Assembly (NCBI GenBank): GCA_050257395.1
Contig: JBLMWU010000012.1
Coordinates: 1 to 29,927 of the forward strand
Reading direction: 5' to 3'
DNA length: 29,927 nucleotides
Source of the DNA: JAIRTY01 sp050257395
GTDB lineage: Bacteria; Actinomycetota; Actinomycetes; Streptosporangiales; Streptosporangiaceae
Part shown: positions 6,672-13,371 of the stretch, in pieces
How the letters are laid out: every line of letters begins with the position of its first letter
Numbering within the stretch: the stretch's first letter is position 1
The notes under the pieces: model-generated
Told to the model about the DNA's origin: nothing
What the model saw: only the letters and a program-made list of their open reading frames with translations
The model's database searches: none
Made by a program: the position numbers and the translations under genes

Positions 6672-8171
6672 CTAGGAGCTGAGGTGGCGGGCGGCGGTGA
6701 GGGCGAGCCACACCTCGGCCAGGTCGGCGGTGGAGCTCAGGTCCCGGCCGGTCAGCTCGGTGAACTTGCGCAGCCGGTAGGCGAGCGTGTTCGGGTGCAC
6801 GCCGAGCGCCCGGGCCGCCGCCTGGGTCCGCCGGTCGCGTTCCAGCCAGGTCCGCACCGACGGGATCAGCTGGCCGGAGTGGCGGGCGTCGTGGTCCAGC
6901 GCGGGCGCGAGCACGTGCGCGACCAGCCCGCGCAGCGCGCCCGGGTCGTCCGGCAGCCAGCGCTCGGCTGACTCCTCGCCGTAGGTCACCAGGCCGCGCC
7001 CGGACTCGGCGGCGCGGGCCGCCGCCCACAGCGCTTCCCGGCGCGGCACGTCCAGCGGCTCACCCAGCCGGAACGGGCGGCTCACCCCGGCCGGGCCGGC
7101 GGCCGGCCCGGCCAGCGCCGCCCGGGCGGCCGCGACGGCCGGCACCAGCGCGTACACCACCTGCTCCTGCGCCAGCAGCAGATGCGGCTCGCCGATCTCC
7201 GCCAGCGCCCGGGCCAGCGCGTCCTCGCTGGCGCTGCCCTCGGGGGCGCCGTCGCGGGTGACGGCGGCCAGCAGCAGCGGCACCCCGGGCGTGAATCCGG
7301 CCCGCTGCAGCCGGCGCTGCGCGGTTGCCTCGTCGAGCACCCGGCGCAGCAGCTCGGCCAGGGTCTCGGCGCCCTGGCGGCGGAGCATCTCCCGCTCGTG
7401 CCGGGCCATGGTGACCTGCAGCGCCGCCACGGTCGCGATGTGCTGGACCACCGCCAGCCCGGCCGGGCGGGCGCCGTCGCGTTCCTGGGCGAGCAGCCAG
7501 CCCGCGGTGCCGCCGGGGTCCTGGACCGGCAGCACGAATCCGCCCGGCACGGTCGGCGGCGCAGCCGCCGAGGCGGGCAGCAGCCCGGCCAGCGCGGGGG
7601 GCGGCACCGGCAGGCCGGGCACCAGCGGCCGGCCCTGCCGGGTGCAGGCGTACAGCGCGTAGCCCGACAGCCGTTCCAGCCGCTCGAACACCTGCGGCGG
7701 GGCCAGGTCCTCGGTGGCCAGCCAGCGCAGCGCGCCGAACACCTGCAGCTGGGCGGCGAGCCGCTGCCGCACGTCGGCCTGCACCGCGGCGGCGACCTCC
7801 TGGGCGATGGCGATGAACGGCACCGGCAGCGGCACCTCCAGCACCGGGAACCCCCGCCGGTCCGCGGCCGCGAGGAAGCCCGGATGCAGCGGCGGCACGT
7901 GCAGCTCCTCCGACAGCAGCAGCGCGGCCACCCCCGCGTCGTCGAGCCGCTCCAGGTAGGCCTGCTGCCGCCGGGCGGCCCGCGGCACCGCGATCCCGGT
8001 GGTCATGATCGCCTCGGCGCCGAGCAGCCAGGGGGTGGGGTCCTCCAGCTCGCTCACGTGCGCCCACGCCACCGCGCGGCCCAGGCCGGCGCCGCCCGCG
8101 AGCACCCGCAGCTGCAGCGCGGGGGAGCGGACGAGGTCCTCCACCCGGAGGTGGGACGGGGGGTGCGTCAC
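6672..8171 (-). CDS. PucR/CdaR family transcriptional regulator
   Basis: 499-residue activator or repressor of the PucR family, which usually controls purine, allantoin or other nitrogen-compound catabolism. The N-terminal PucR sensor domain starts at HLRVEDLV and runs to about residue 130; a central GGDEF-like linker domain covers roughly 270-370; the C-terminal helix-turn-helix is clear in QAAARALGVHPNTLAYRLRK, followed by FTELTGRDL. GTG at 8171 is preferred because AAGGAAGG stands about six bases before it; an in-frame ATG at 8213 has no ribosome binding site and would add only 14 residues. The gene is divergent from the NCS1 permease operon, with a 128-base shared control region, so it very likely regulates that operon and responds to its substrate or product. 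Confidence 0.88.
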   Translation of the reverse strand: MTHPPSHLRVEDLVRSPALQLRVLAGGAGLGRAVAWAHVSELEDPTPWLLGAEAIMTTGIAVPRAARRQQAYLERLDDAGVAALLLSEELHVPPLHPGFLAAADRRGFPVLEVPLPVPFIAIAQEVAAAVQADVRQRLAAQLQVFGALRWLATEDLAPPQVFERLERLSGYALYACTRQGRPLVPGLPVPPPALAGLLPASAAAPPTVPGGFVLPVQDPGGTAGWLLAQERDGARPAGLAVVQHIATVAALQVTMARHEREMLRRQGAETLAELLRRVLDEATAQRRLQRAGFTPGVPLLLAAVTRDGAPEGSASEDALARALAEIGEPHLLLAQEQVVYALVPAVAAARAALAGPAAGPAGVSRPFRLGEPLDVPRREALWAAARAAESGRGLVTYGEESAERWLPDDPGALRGLVAHVLAPALDHDARHSGQLIPSVRTWLERDRRTQAAARALGVHPNTLAYRLRKFTELTGRDLSSTADLAEVWLALTAARHLSS

Positions 8172-8225
8172 GGGTGCCTTCCTTGTGGCCGGCACCAACA
8201 GTAGCCGGGTCATTTGGCTGATCAG

Positions 8226-8259
8226 ACAATTGTGACATTGTGACCGGGCTGCGCATACT
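8226..8259 (+). promoter_or_regulatory. Promoter and repeated operator of the permease operon
   Basis: The divergent spacer holds a perfect tandem repeat ATTGTGAC ATTGTGAC at 8229-8244, overlapped by the palindrome ACAATTGT at 8226-8233. TTGTGA (8230-8235), 18 bases, then CATACT (8254-8259) is a plausible -35/-10 pair for the permease operon. The repeats would cover the -35 region and are the best candidate PucR binding site. Seen directly: the repeats. Inferred: promoter and operator roles. Confidence 0.45.
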
Positions 8260-8299
8260 GCCTGTCAATCGACTGACCTGAGGAAAGAGGAGACCGGCC

Positions 8300-9790
8300 G
8301 TGGAGCAGCAGCCCAGCGCGACCCCGCCCGCCGCCCCGGCGCCCGCCGCCACGTCCCCGCGCGACAGCGGCGCGGGCCTGATGGGTGCGGTGGAGAAGCA
8401 CTCCATCGACTGGGTGCCCGGCCGGGAACGGCACGGCCGGATCTGGCAGCAGGGCCCGTTCTGGTTCCTGGGCAACTTCCAGCCGTTCACGGTGGCGATC
8501 GGGTTCGTCGGCCCCAGCCTGGGCCTGTCCCTGGGCTGGACCATCCTGGCCAGCGTGGCCGGGATCGCGTTCGGCACCTTCTTCATGGCGTTCCACGCCT
8601 CGCAGGGCCCCAAGCTGGGCCTGCCGCAGATGATCCAGTCCCGGGCCCAGCTCGGCTACCGGGGGGTGGTGGTGGCGCTGGCCGCCACCTTCTTCACCTT
8701 CGTCGGCTTCAACGTGGTGGACACGGTCATCATCGACAGCGGGCTGCACGGTGTGTTCGGCTGGAACGCCGCCATCGTCGGCCTGGCCATGGCGGTCATC
8801 GCCGTGGTGCTGGCGGTCTACGGGCATGACTGGCTGCACCGGGCGTTCCGGGCGCTGTTCTGGGTGTCGCTGCCGTTCTGGGCGATCCTGACGGTGGCGA
8901 TCCTGACCGGCAACGCCGGCGGGCACGCGCCCGCCCACCCCGGCGGCTTCACGTTCACCGTGTTCATGGTGCAGTTCACCGTGGCCGCGTCCTACAACAT
9001 CACCTACGCGCCGTACGTCTCGGACTACTCCCGCTACCTGCCGGCCGCCACCCGCACCTCCAGCATCGTGGGGTCGGTGTTCTGGGGCGCCGCGGGCTCG
9101 CCCATCTGGCTGATCCCGGTCGGCGCCTGGTTCGCCTCCCGGCTCGGCACCAGCGACCCGCTGGTGGGCATCAAGTCCGCGGGCGACCACGTGTTCGGCG
9201 GGCTGGGCGCGCTGCTGGTGGTGCTGTCGGTGCTGGCGCTGGTCGCCACCATGGGCCTGAACGCCTACAGCGCCATGCTCACCGTGGTCACCGGGGTGGA
9301 CTCGGTCCGCAAGATCACCACCGGCCGCGCCATCCGGGTGATCACCATCCTCGGCTGCGCCGTGGTGTGGGGGGTGCTGGGGATCGGCGTGGTCACCAAC
9401 GCCTCCACCGCCCTCAACAACTCGCTGCTGATCATGCTGTACCTGCTGGCCCCGTGGACCGCCGTCAACCTGGTCGACTTCTTCTTCGTCCGCCGCGGCC
9501 ACTACGCCATCACCGAGATCTTCATCCCCGGCGGCCTGTACGGGAACTGGGCCTGGCGCGGCCTGCTCAGCTACCTGCTCGGGCTGGCCCTGGAGATCCC
9601 GTTCATGATGCTGAGCTTCTACACCGGCCCCGCCGCGACCGCGCTGTCCGGGGTGGACATCTCGTTCATCGTCGGGCTGGTGGTGGCCGGCGGCACCTAC
9701 CTGCTCACCACCCGGGGCCTGGATCTGTCCGCCGAGCAGCCCGCGATCGACCGCAGCGAGGCGGCCCTGGCCGAGCTGGCCGATGCCTGA
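8300..9790 (+). CDS. NCS1 family permease (cytosine/purine-type)
   Basis: 496-residue integral membrane transporter of the nucleobase-cation-symport-1 family, which takes up nucleobases, hydantoins, allantoin, thiamine precursors and similar ring nitrogen compounds with H+ or Na+. About twelve hydrophobic helices are visible. Family landmarks are the N-terminal GNFQPFTVAIGF segment, the TYAPYVSDYSRYLP loop, which matches the conserved Y-x-SDYSRY region of bacterial CodB-like members, and VNLVDFFFVRRGHYAI in the later half. GTG at 8300 has a purine-rich GAGGAAAGAGGAGA ribosome binding region. Its stop overlaps the next ATG by 8 bases. Because the following genes hydrolyse guanidino and amide bonds, the transported molecule is probably a small nitrogen-rich compound rather than cytosine; this is inference from context. 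Confidence 0.88.
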   Translation: MEQQPSATPPAAPAPAATSPRDSGAGLMGAVEKHSIDWVPGRERHGRIWQQGPFWFLGNFQPFTVAIGFVGPSLGLSLGWTILASVAGIAFGTFFMAFHASQGPKLGLPQMIQSRAQLGYRGVVVALAATFFTFVGFNVVDTVIIDSGLHGVFGWNAAIVGLAMAVIAVVLAVYGHDWLHRAFRALFWVSLPFWAILTVAILTGNAGGHAPAHPGGFTFTVFMVQFTVAASYNITYAPYVSDYSRYLPAATRTSSIVGSVFWGAAGSPIWLIPVGAWFASRLGTSDPLVGIKSAGDHVFGGLGALLVVLSVLALVATMGLNAYSAMLTVVTGVDSVRKITTGRAIRVITILGCAVVWGVLGIGVVTNASTALNNSLLIMLYLLAPWTAVNLVDFFFVRRGHYAITEIFIPGGLYGNWAWRGLLSYLLGLALEIPFMMLSFYTGPAATALSGVDISFIVGLVVAGGTYLLTTRGLDLSAEQPAIDRSEAALAELADA

Positions 9791-10223
9791 CGGCCCGGCG
9801 GCCGGGGCGGCCGCCAGCGGCGCCCGGCAGGAGGTGCTGGCGGCCGCCGCCGGCCTGGTGGCGGCGTTCGGCGCCAGCGACGCCCGCCGGTACTTCAGCT
9901 GCTTCGCGCCCGGCGCCAGCTTCGTCTTCCACAATGTGCCGGGCTGGCTGCCGGAGCGCGCCGCGTACGAGCGACTATGGCAGGAGTGGGAAGCCGGCGG
10001 CTTCCGCGTCGAGCAGTGCCGGTCGCTGGAGCCGTCCGTCACCATGGCGGGGCCGGACACCGCGGTGTTCACCCACCGGGTGCGGACCAGGCTGGCCGGG
10101 ACCGCGGAGGAACTGGCAGAACGGGAGACCATCGTGTTCCAGCGCTCACCGGGCGGCGGCTGGCTCGCCGTGCATGAGCACCTGTCGCCGGACCCGGCCC
10201 CGGATGAGGGGGCCCGGGCATGA
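9783..10223 (+). CDS. NTF2-like / SnoaL-like fold protein
   Basis: 146-residue small protein with the length and pattern of a nuclear transport factor 2-like (SnoaL/DUF4440) alpha+beta cone: an N-terminal helix pair ending in AAFGASDARRYFSCFAPGASF, then FHNVPGW, and beta strands such as SVTMAGPDTAVFTHRVRTR, ERETIVFQRSPGGGW and LAVHEHLS. The family includes small-molecule binding proteins, isomerases and hydrolases, and the fold alone does not give a function. It sits between a permease (8-base overlap) and a ureohydrolase (ATGA overlap), so it is translationally coupled to both. A role in binding or isomerising the pathway compound is possible. Confidence 0.8.
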   Translation: MPDGPAAGAAASGARQEVLAAAAGLVAAFGASDARRYFSCFAPGASFVFHNVPGWLPERAAYERLWQEWEAGGFRVEQCRSLEPSVTMAGPDTAVFTHRVRTRLAGTAEELAERETIVFQRSPGGGWLAVHEHLSPDPAPDEGARA

Positions 10224-11230
10224 CAGAGCCACCGGTCGGCCCGCCCGACGCGCTGGTCACGCCGCGTTTCGCCGGCCCGGACACGTTCGCCCGGCTGCCG
10301 CGGCTCGGCGACGTCGGGGCGGCCGCCGTGGCCGTGCTGGGCATCCCGTTCGACTCCGGGGTGTCCTACCGGCCCGGCGCCCGGTTCGGGCCCGCGGCGG
10401 TGCGGGCCGGCTCGAAGCTGCTGCGCCCCTACCACCCCGGGCTGGGGGTCGAGCCGTGGCGCCAGCACCAGGTCGCGGACGCCGGCGACCTCGGGATCAA
10501 CCCGTTCGACATCGCCGGGGCGGTCAGCCAGGTGGAGGCGGGCGCCCGGGCCGCGCTGGCCTCCGCGGACCGGCTGGTGGCGGTGGGCGGGGACCACACC
10601 ATCGCGCTGCCGCTGCTGCGGGCCACCGCGGAGCGGCACGGCCCGGTCGCGCTGGTCCACTTCGACGCGCACCTGGACACCTGGGACACCTACTTCGGCG
10701 CGCCGTACACGCACGGCACGCCGTTCCGCCGGGCGGTGGAGGAAGGGCTGCTCGCGCTGGACAGCTCCGCGCACGTGGGCATCCGCGGGCCGCTGTACGC
10801 GGCCTCCGACCTGGTCGAGGACCGCGGCCTCGGCTTCGCCACGGTGTCCACCACGGACGTGGCCCGCCGCGGCGTGGACGAGGCCATCGACCGGATCCGG
10901 GAGCGGGTGGGCGGCCGGCCGGTGTACGTGAGCGTGGACATCGACGTGCTCGACCCGGCGCACGCACCCGGCACCGGCACGCCCGAGCCGGGCGGCCTCA
11001 CCACCCGGGAGCTGCAGCTGATCCTGCGCGGGCTGGACGGCGCCCAGGTGGTGGGCGGCGACGTGGTAGAGGTCGCCCCGGCCTACGACCACGCCGAGCT
11101 GACCGCGCTGGCCGCCGCCAACGTCGTGTACGAGCTGCTCGGCCTGCTCGCGCTCACCCCGGGCGGCGCGCCGCCGGCGCAGCCCGGGCCGGCCGCCGCG
11201 GCCCGGCGGCCGGAAGCGGGGCAGGCGTGA
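10220..11230 (+). CDS. Agmatinase-family ureohydrolase
   Basis: 336-residue metal-dependent ureohydrolase (arginase/agmatinase family) that would split a guanidino group into urea and an amine. All six metal ligands are visible: H126 in GGDHTIAL, D149, H151 and D153 in HFDAHLDTWD, and D240 and D242 in VSVDIDVLDP. The substrate-side segment GTGTPEPGGLTTRE at 251-264 fits the agmatinase/guanidinobutyrase branch rather than arginase. Substrate candidates are agmatine, 4-guanidinobutyrate, 3-guanidinopropionate or guanidine; the sequence alone does not decide. The last 25 residues are a Pro/Ala-rich extension. Start ATG overlaps the stop of the NTF2-like gene (ATGA) and its own stop overlaps the next GTG (GTGA). 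Confidence 0.9.
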   Translation: MTEPPVGPPDALVTPRFAGPDTFARLPRLGDVGAAAVAVLGIPFDSGVSYRPGARFGPAAVRAGSKLLRPYHPGLGVEPWRQHQVADAGDLGINPFDIAGAVSQVEAGARAALASADRLVAVGGDHTIALPLLRATAERHGPVALVHFDAHLDTWDTYFGAPYTHGTPFRRAVEEGLLALDSSAHVGIRGPLYAASDLVEDRGLGFATVSTTDVARRGVDEAIDRIRERVGGRPVYVSVDIDVLDPAHAPGTGTPEPGGLTTRELQLILRGLDGAQVVGGDVVEVAPAYDHAELTALAAANVVYELLGLLALTPGGAPPAQPGPAAAARRPEAGQA

Positions 11231-12039
11231 CCGTCGTCGCGGTCTGCCAGGTCGCGCTCGCCGTCGGCGACCTGCCGGGCAACCGGCAGGCGTGCGAGGC
11301 GGCGGTCGCGGAGGCCGCCGCGGCGGGGGCGGCGCTCATCGTGCTGCCGGAGCTCAGCGACAGCGGCTACGTCTTCGCCGGGCCGGACGAGGCCCGCGGC
11401 CTGGCGGCCCCGGCTGACGGCAACCCCACCCTCGCGCTGTGGCACGACTGGGCCGGCCGGCACCGGGCCGTGATCGTGGGCGGCTTCTGCGAGCTGGGAC
11501 CCGGCGGGCTGCTCTACAACAGCGCCGCCGTGGTGGACGCCACCGGCACCCTGGCCGTCTACCGCAAGGCCCACCTGTGGGACGCGGAGAAGCTGGTGTT
11601 CACCCCCGGTGACGCGCCGCCCCCGGTGGTGGACCTGCCGTTCGGCCGGGTGGGGGTGCTGGTCTGCTACGACCTGGAGTTCCCCGAGTGGGTCCGGCTG
11701 CCCGCGCTGGCGGGCGCGCACCTCATCGCGGCCCCGGTCAACTGGCCCGCCGCCCCGGTCCCGCCGGGCGAGCGGGTCGCCGAGGTGGTCAAGGCGCAGG
11801 CGGACGCCGCGGTCAACCGGGTCTTCGTCGCCGTCGCGGACCGCTGCGCGGCCGAGCGCGGGGTGGACTGGGCGGGCGGCACGATGATCGTGGGCCCGGA
11901 CGGGTACCCGCTGGCGGGCCCGGCGCGGCCGGGCCCGGCGGTGGTGCTCACCGCCGCCTGCGACCTCGCGCTGGCCGGGGACAAGCGGATCAGCGAGCGC
12001 AACGACGTGCTCGCCGACCGCCGGCCCGCCCTGTACTGA
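11227..12039 (+). CDS. Carbon-nitrogen hydrolase (nitrilase superfamily amidase)
   Basis: 270-residue amidase of the nitrilase superfamily with the full catalytic triad: E42 (VLPELSDSGY), K114 (YRKAHLWDAEK) and C147 (LVCYDLEFPEW). The tyrosine and acidic residues after the cysteine fit omega-amidase and aliphatic-amide or N-carbamoyl hydrolase branches rather than true nitrilases. GTG at 11227 overlaps the ureohydrolase stop by 4 bases, so the two enzymes are probably made in step. One attractive pairing from known arginine catabolism is hydrolysis of 4-guanidinobutyramide by this amidase, followed by guanidinobutyrase action of the neighbour, giving GABA and urea. No arginine monooxygenase is in this window, so this remains a hypothesis. 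Confidence 0.88.
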   Translation: MTVVAVCQVALAVGDLPGNRQACEAAVAEAAAAGAALIVLPELSDSGYVFAGPDEARGLAAPADGNPTLALWHDWAGRHRAVIVGGFCELGPGGLLYNSAAVVDATGTLAVYRKAHLWDAEKLVFTPGDAPPPVVDLPFGRVGVLVCYDLEFPEWVRLPALAGAHLIAAPVNWPAAPVPPGERVAEVVKAQADAAVNRVFVAVADRCAAERGVDWAGGTMIVGPDGYPLAGPARPGPAVVLTAACDLALAGDKRISERNDVLADRRPALY

Positions 12040-12147
12040 GGCGGCCGGTCAGCGGGGCGGCCGGGGTGGCCGCGGGTGCCCGCGAACGTGCCGCACTGAG
12101 CATCCGGGCTGGAACTCTGCGTGCACGCCCGCCCGGCCGGCCTCACG

Positions 12148-12181
12148 ACTTCGCCAATTATCCGCATTAATAACGCGAAGT
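12148..12181. repeat. Inverted repeat in an AT-rich patch
   Basis: ACTTCGC (12148-12154) and GCGAAGT (12175-12181) are perfect seven-base arms around a 20-base loop that is mostly A/T, a strong contrast with the surrounding sequence. It lies in the 229-base gap between the amidase stop and the DUF2752 start, the longest gap in the window. No open frame or RNA gene was recognised in the gap. A GCGGCC/GGCCGC hairpin at 12057-12073 may end the upstream operon. The AT-rich element is more likely a control region for the DUF2752-RDD genes than a terminator. Confidence 0.35.
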
Positions 12182-12268
12182 GACTTACCGGATCTTTACC
12201 TGAGCCCCTACGATGCCGCTCAGTCCGCTCGGGGCCTGGACGGGCGGCTGACTCACACGGGGTGCGCT

Positions 12269-12682
12269 GTGCTGGTGCTGCGGCGGGGGTATTCGGCGCC
12301 CGAACGCGCCACCCTGGCCGCCGCCTGCGCGGGCGCGGCCGGCCTGGTGTACCCGGCGGTCATGGCCCACACGGGGGGCCAGGGACTGCCCTGTCCCTGG
12401 CGGGCGCTCACCGGCATCCCGTGCCCGTTCTGCGGCATGACGACCGCGACCGTGGCGCTCACCCACGGCCGGTGGCCGGCGGCAGCCGCCGCCAGCCCGC
12501 TGGTCTACCTGGTGGCCGCCATGGTGGCGGTGACCTTCCCGGTGCTGCTGGCCCGGGCGGCCGGCTGGCTGCCGCCGCCGCGGCCCTGGTCCGCGGCGGC
12601 GAGGCGGCGGGCTGAGTGGGCGCTGCTCGCCGTCGCCTGCCTGAGCTGGCTCTACCAGCTGCACCGATTTGGAGACCTCTGA
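12269..12682 (+). CDS. DUF2752 membrane protein
   Basis: 137-residue small membrane protein of the DUF2752 family. The family motif is present: LTGIPCPFCGMTTATVAL, around residues 48-65, with C53 and C56 positions placed between hydrophobic segments and a preceding LPCPWR cysteine. About three membrane helices are visible (around 15-32, 72-95 and 111-128). No biochemical role is established; the CPxCG motif could bind a metal or be redox active. GTG at 12269 is the annotated start; there is no strong ribosome binding site. The RDD gene follows 61 bases downstream on the same strand, a pairing seen in other actinomycetes. Confidence 0.82.
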   Translation: MLVLRRGYSAPERATLAAACAGAAGLVYPAVMAHTGGQGLPCPWRALTGIPCPFCGMTTATVALTHGRWPAAAAASPLVYLVAAMVAVTFPVLLARAAGWLPPPRPWSAAARRRAEWALLAVACLSWLYQLHRFGDL

Positions 12683-12743
12683 CCCCCGCATTTCCGTCGC
12701 CGTCCAGAGGCGGCAACTCCCTCCTGTGAGAAAGGTTCCACCG

Positions 12744-13370
12744 ATGGCCTACAACCCCCCTCCCGGCGGCTACCCACCACCCAGCGACCAGCCGGGCGGC
12801 TACCAGCAGCCCGGCCAGCAGCCCGGCTACCAGCAGCCCGGCTACCAGCAGCCGCAGCCCGGCGGCTACCAGCAGCCCGGCTACCAGCAGGGCGGCTACC
12901 AGCAGCAGCCTGCCTACCAGCCGGCCGCTTACCAGCAGCCCGGCTACCAGGCGGCCGCCGCGGCCGGCACCTACGCCACCTGGATCCAGCGCGTCGCGGC
13001 CTCCCTGATCGACGCCGCCCCGGTGATCGGCGGGTACATCGTGCTGGCGATCATCGGCGCCGTCCTCCACAACGGCATCGTGGACCTGCTGCTGCTGCTG
13101 ATCTACTGGGTGGGCAGCATCGGATGGTGGGTCTACAACCGCCTCATGACGATGGGCAACACCGGCCAGTCGCTGGGCAAGCGGGTCATGAACATCAAGC
13201 TGATAGGGGAGGCGTCCGGCCAGCCGATCGGCGTGGGCCAGTCGTTCCTCCGGGAGATCTGCCACATCCTGGACGGGTTCTGCTTCATCGGCTACCTGTT
13301 CCCGCTGTGGGACCCCAAGGCGCAGACGTTCGCCGACAAGATCGTCACCACGGTCGTCGTCCCGGCCTGA
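12744..13370 (+). CDS. RDD family membrane protein with a Tyr/Gln/Pro/Gly repeat N terminus
   Basis: 208-residue protein. Residues 1 to about 75 form a low-complexity tail built from repeats of the type GGYQQPGYQQP, with at least ten YQQ units. The rest is an RDD domain: WIQRVAASLIDAAPVIGG at its start, a hydrophobic hairpin VDLLLLLIYWVGSIGWWVYN, and the conserved GNTGQSLGKRVMNIKLI segment. RDD proteins are multi-pass membrane proteins, some acting as ion exchangers or transport components, and many actinomycete versions carry such cytoplasmic Pro/Gln-rich tails. GAGAAAGG lies about ten bases before the ATG. Its stop is one base from the stop of the convergent CapA gene. Confidence 0.87.
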   Translation: MAYNPPPGGYPPPSDQPGGYQQPGQQPGYQQPGYQQPQPGGYQQPGYQQGGYQQQPAYQPAAYQQPGYQAAAAAGTYATWIQRVAASLIDAAPVIGGYIVLAIIGAVLHNGIVDLLLLLIYWVGSIGWWVYNRLMTMGNTGQSLGKRVMNIKLIGEASGQPIGVGQSFLREICHILDGFCFIGYLFPLWDPKAQTFADKIVTTVVVPA

Positions 13371-13371
13371 G

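Noticed and set aside
8172..8213. Upstream ATG at 8213 as start of the PucR gene
   Set aside because: There is no ribosome binding site before it, while GTG at 8171 has AAGGAAGG at good spacing and begins just before the PucR domain.
8222..11092. A very long open frame on the minus strand opposite the permease and ureohydrolase genes
   Set aside because: It is rich in Gly, His, Arg and Gln with no family motif, and lies opposite well-supported genes. Open frames of this kind arise from third-position GC bias.
12760..12960. Repeats suggesting a CRISPR or satellite array
   Set aside because: The repeats are in frame, encode a Tyr/Gln/Pro/Gly tail of the RDD protein, and have no regular spacer structure.
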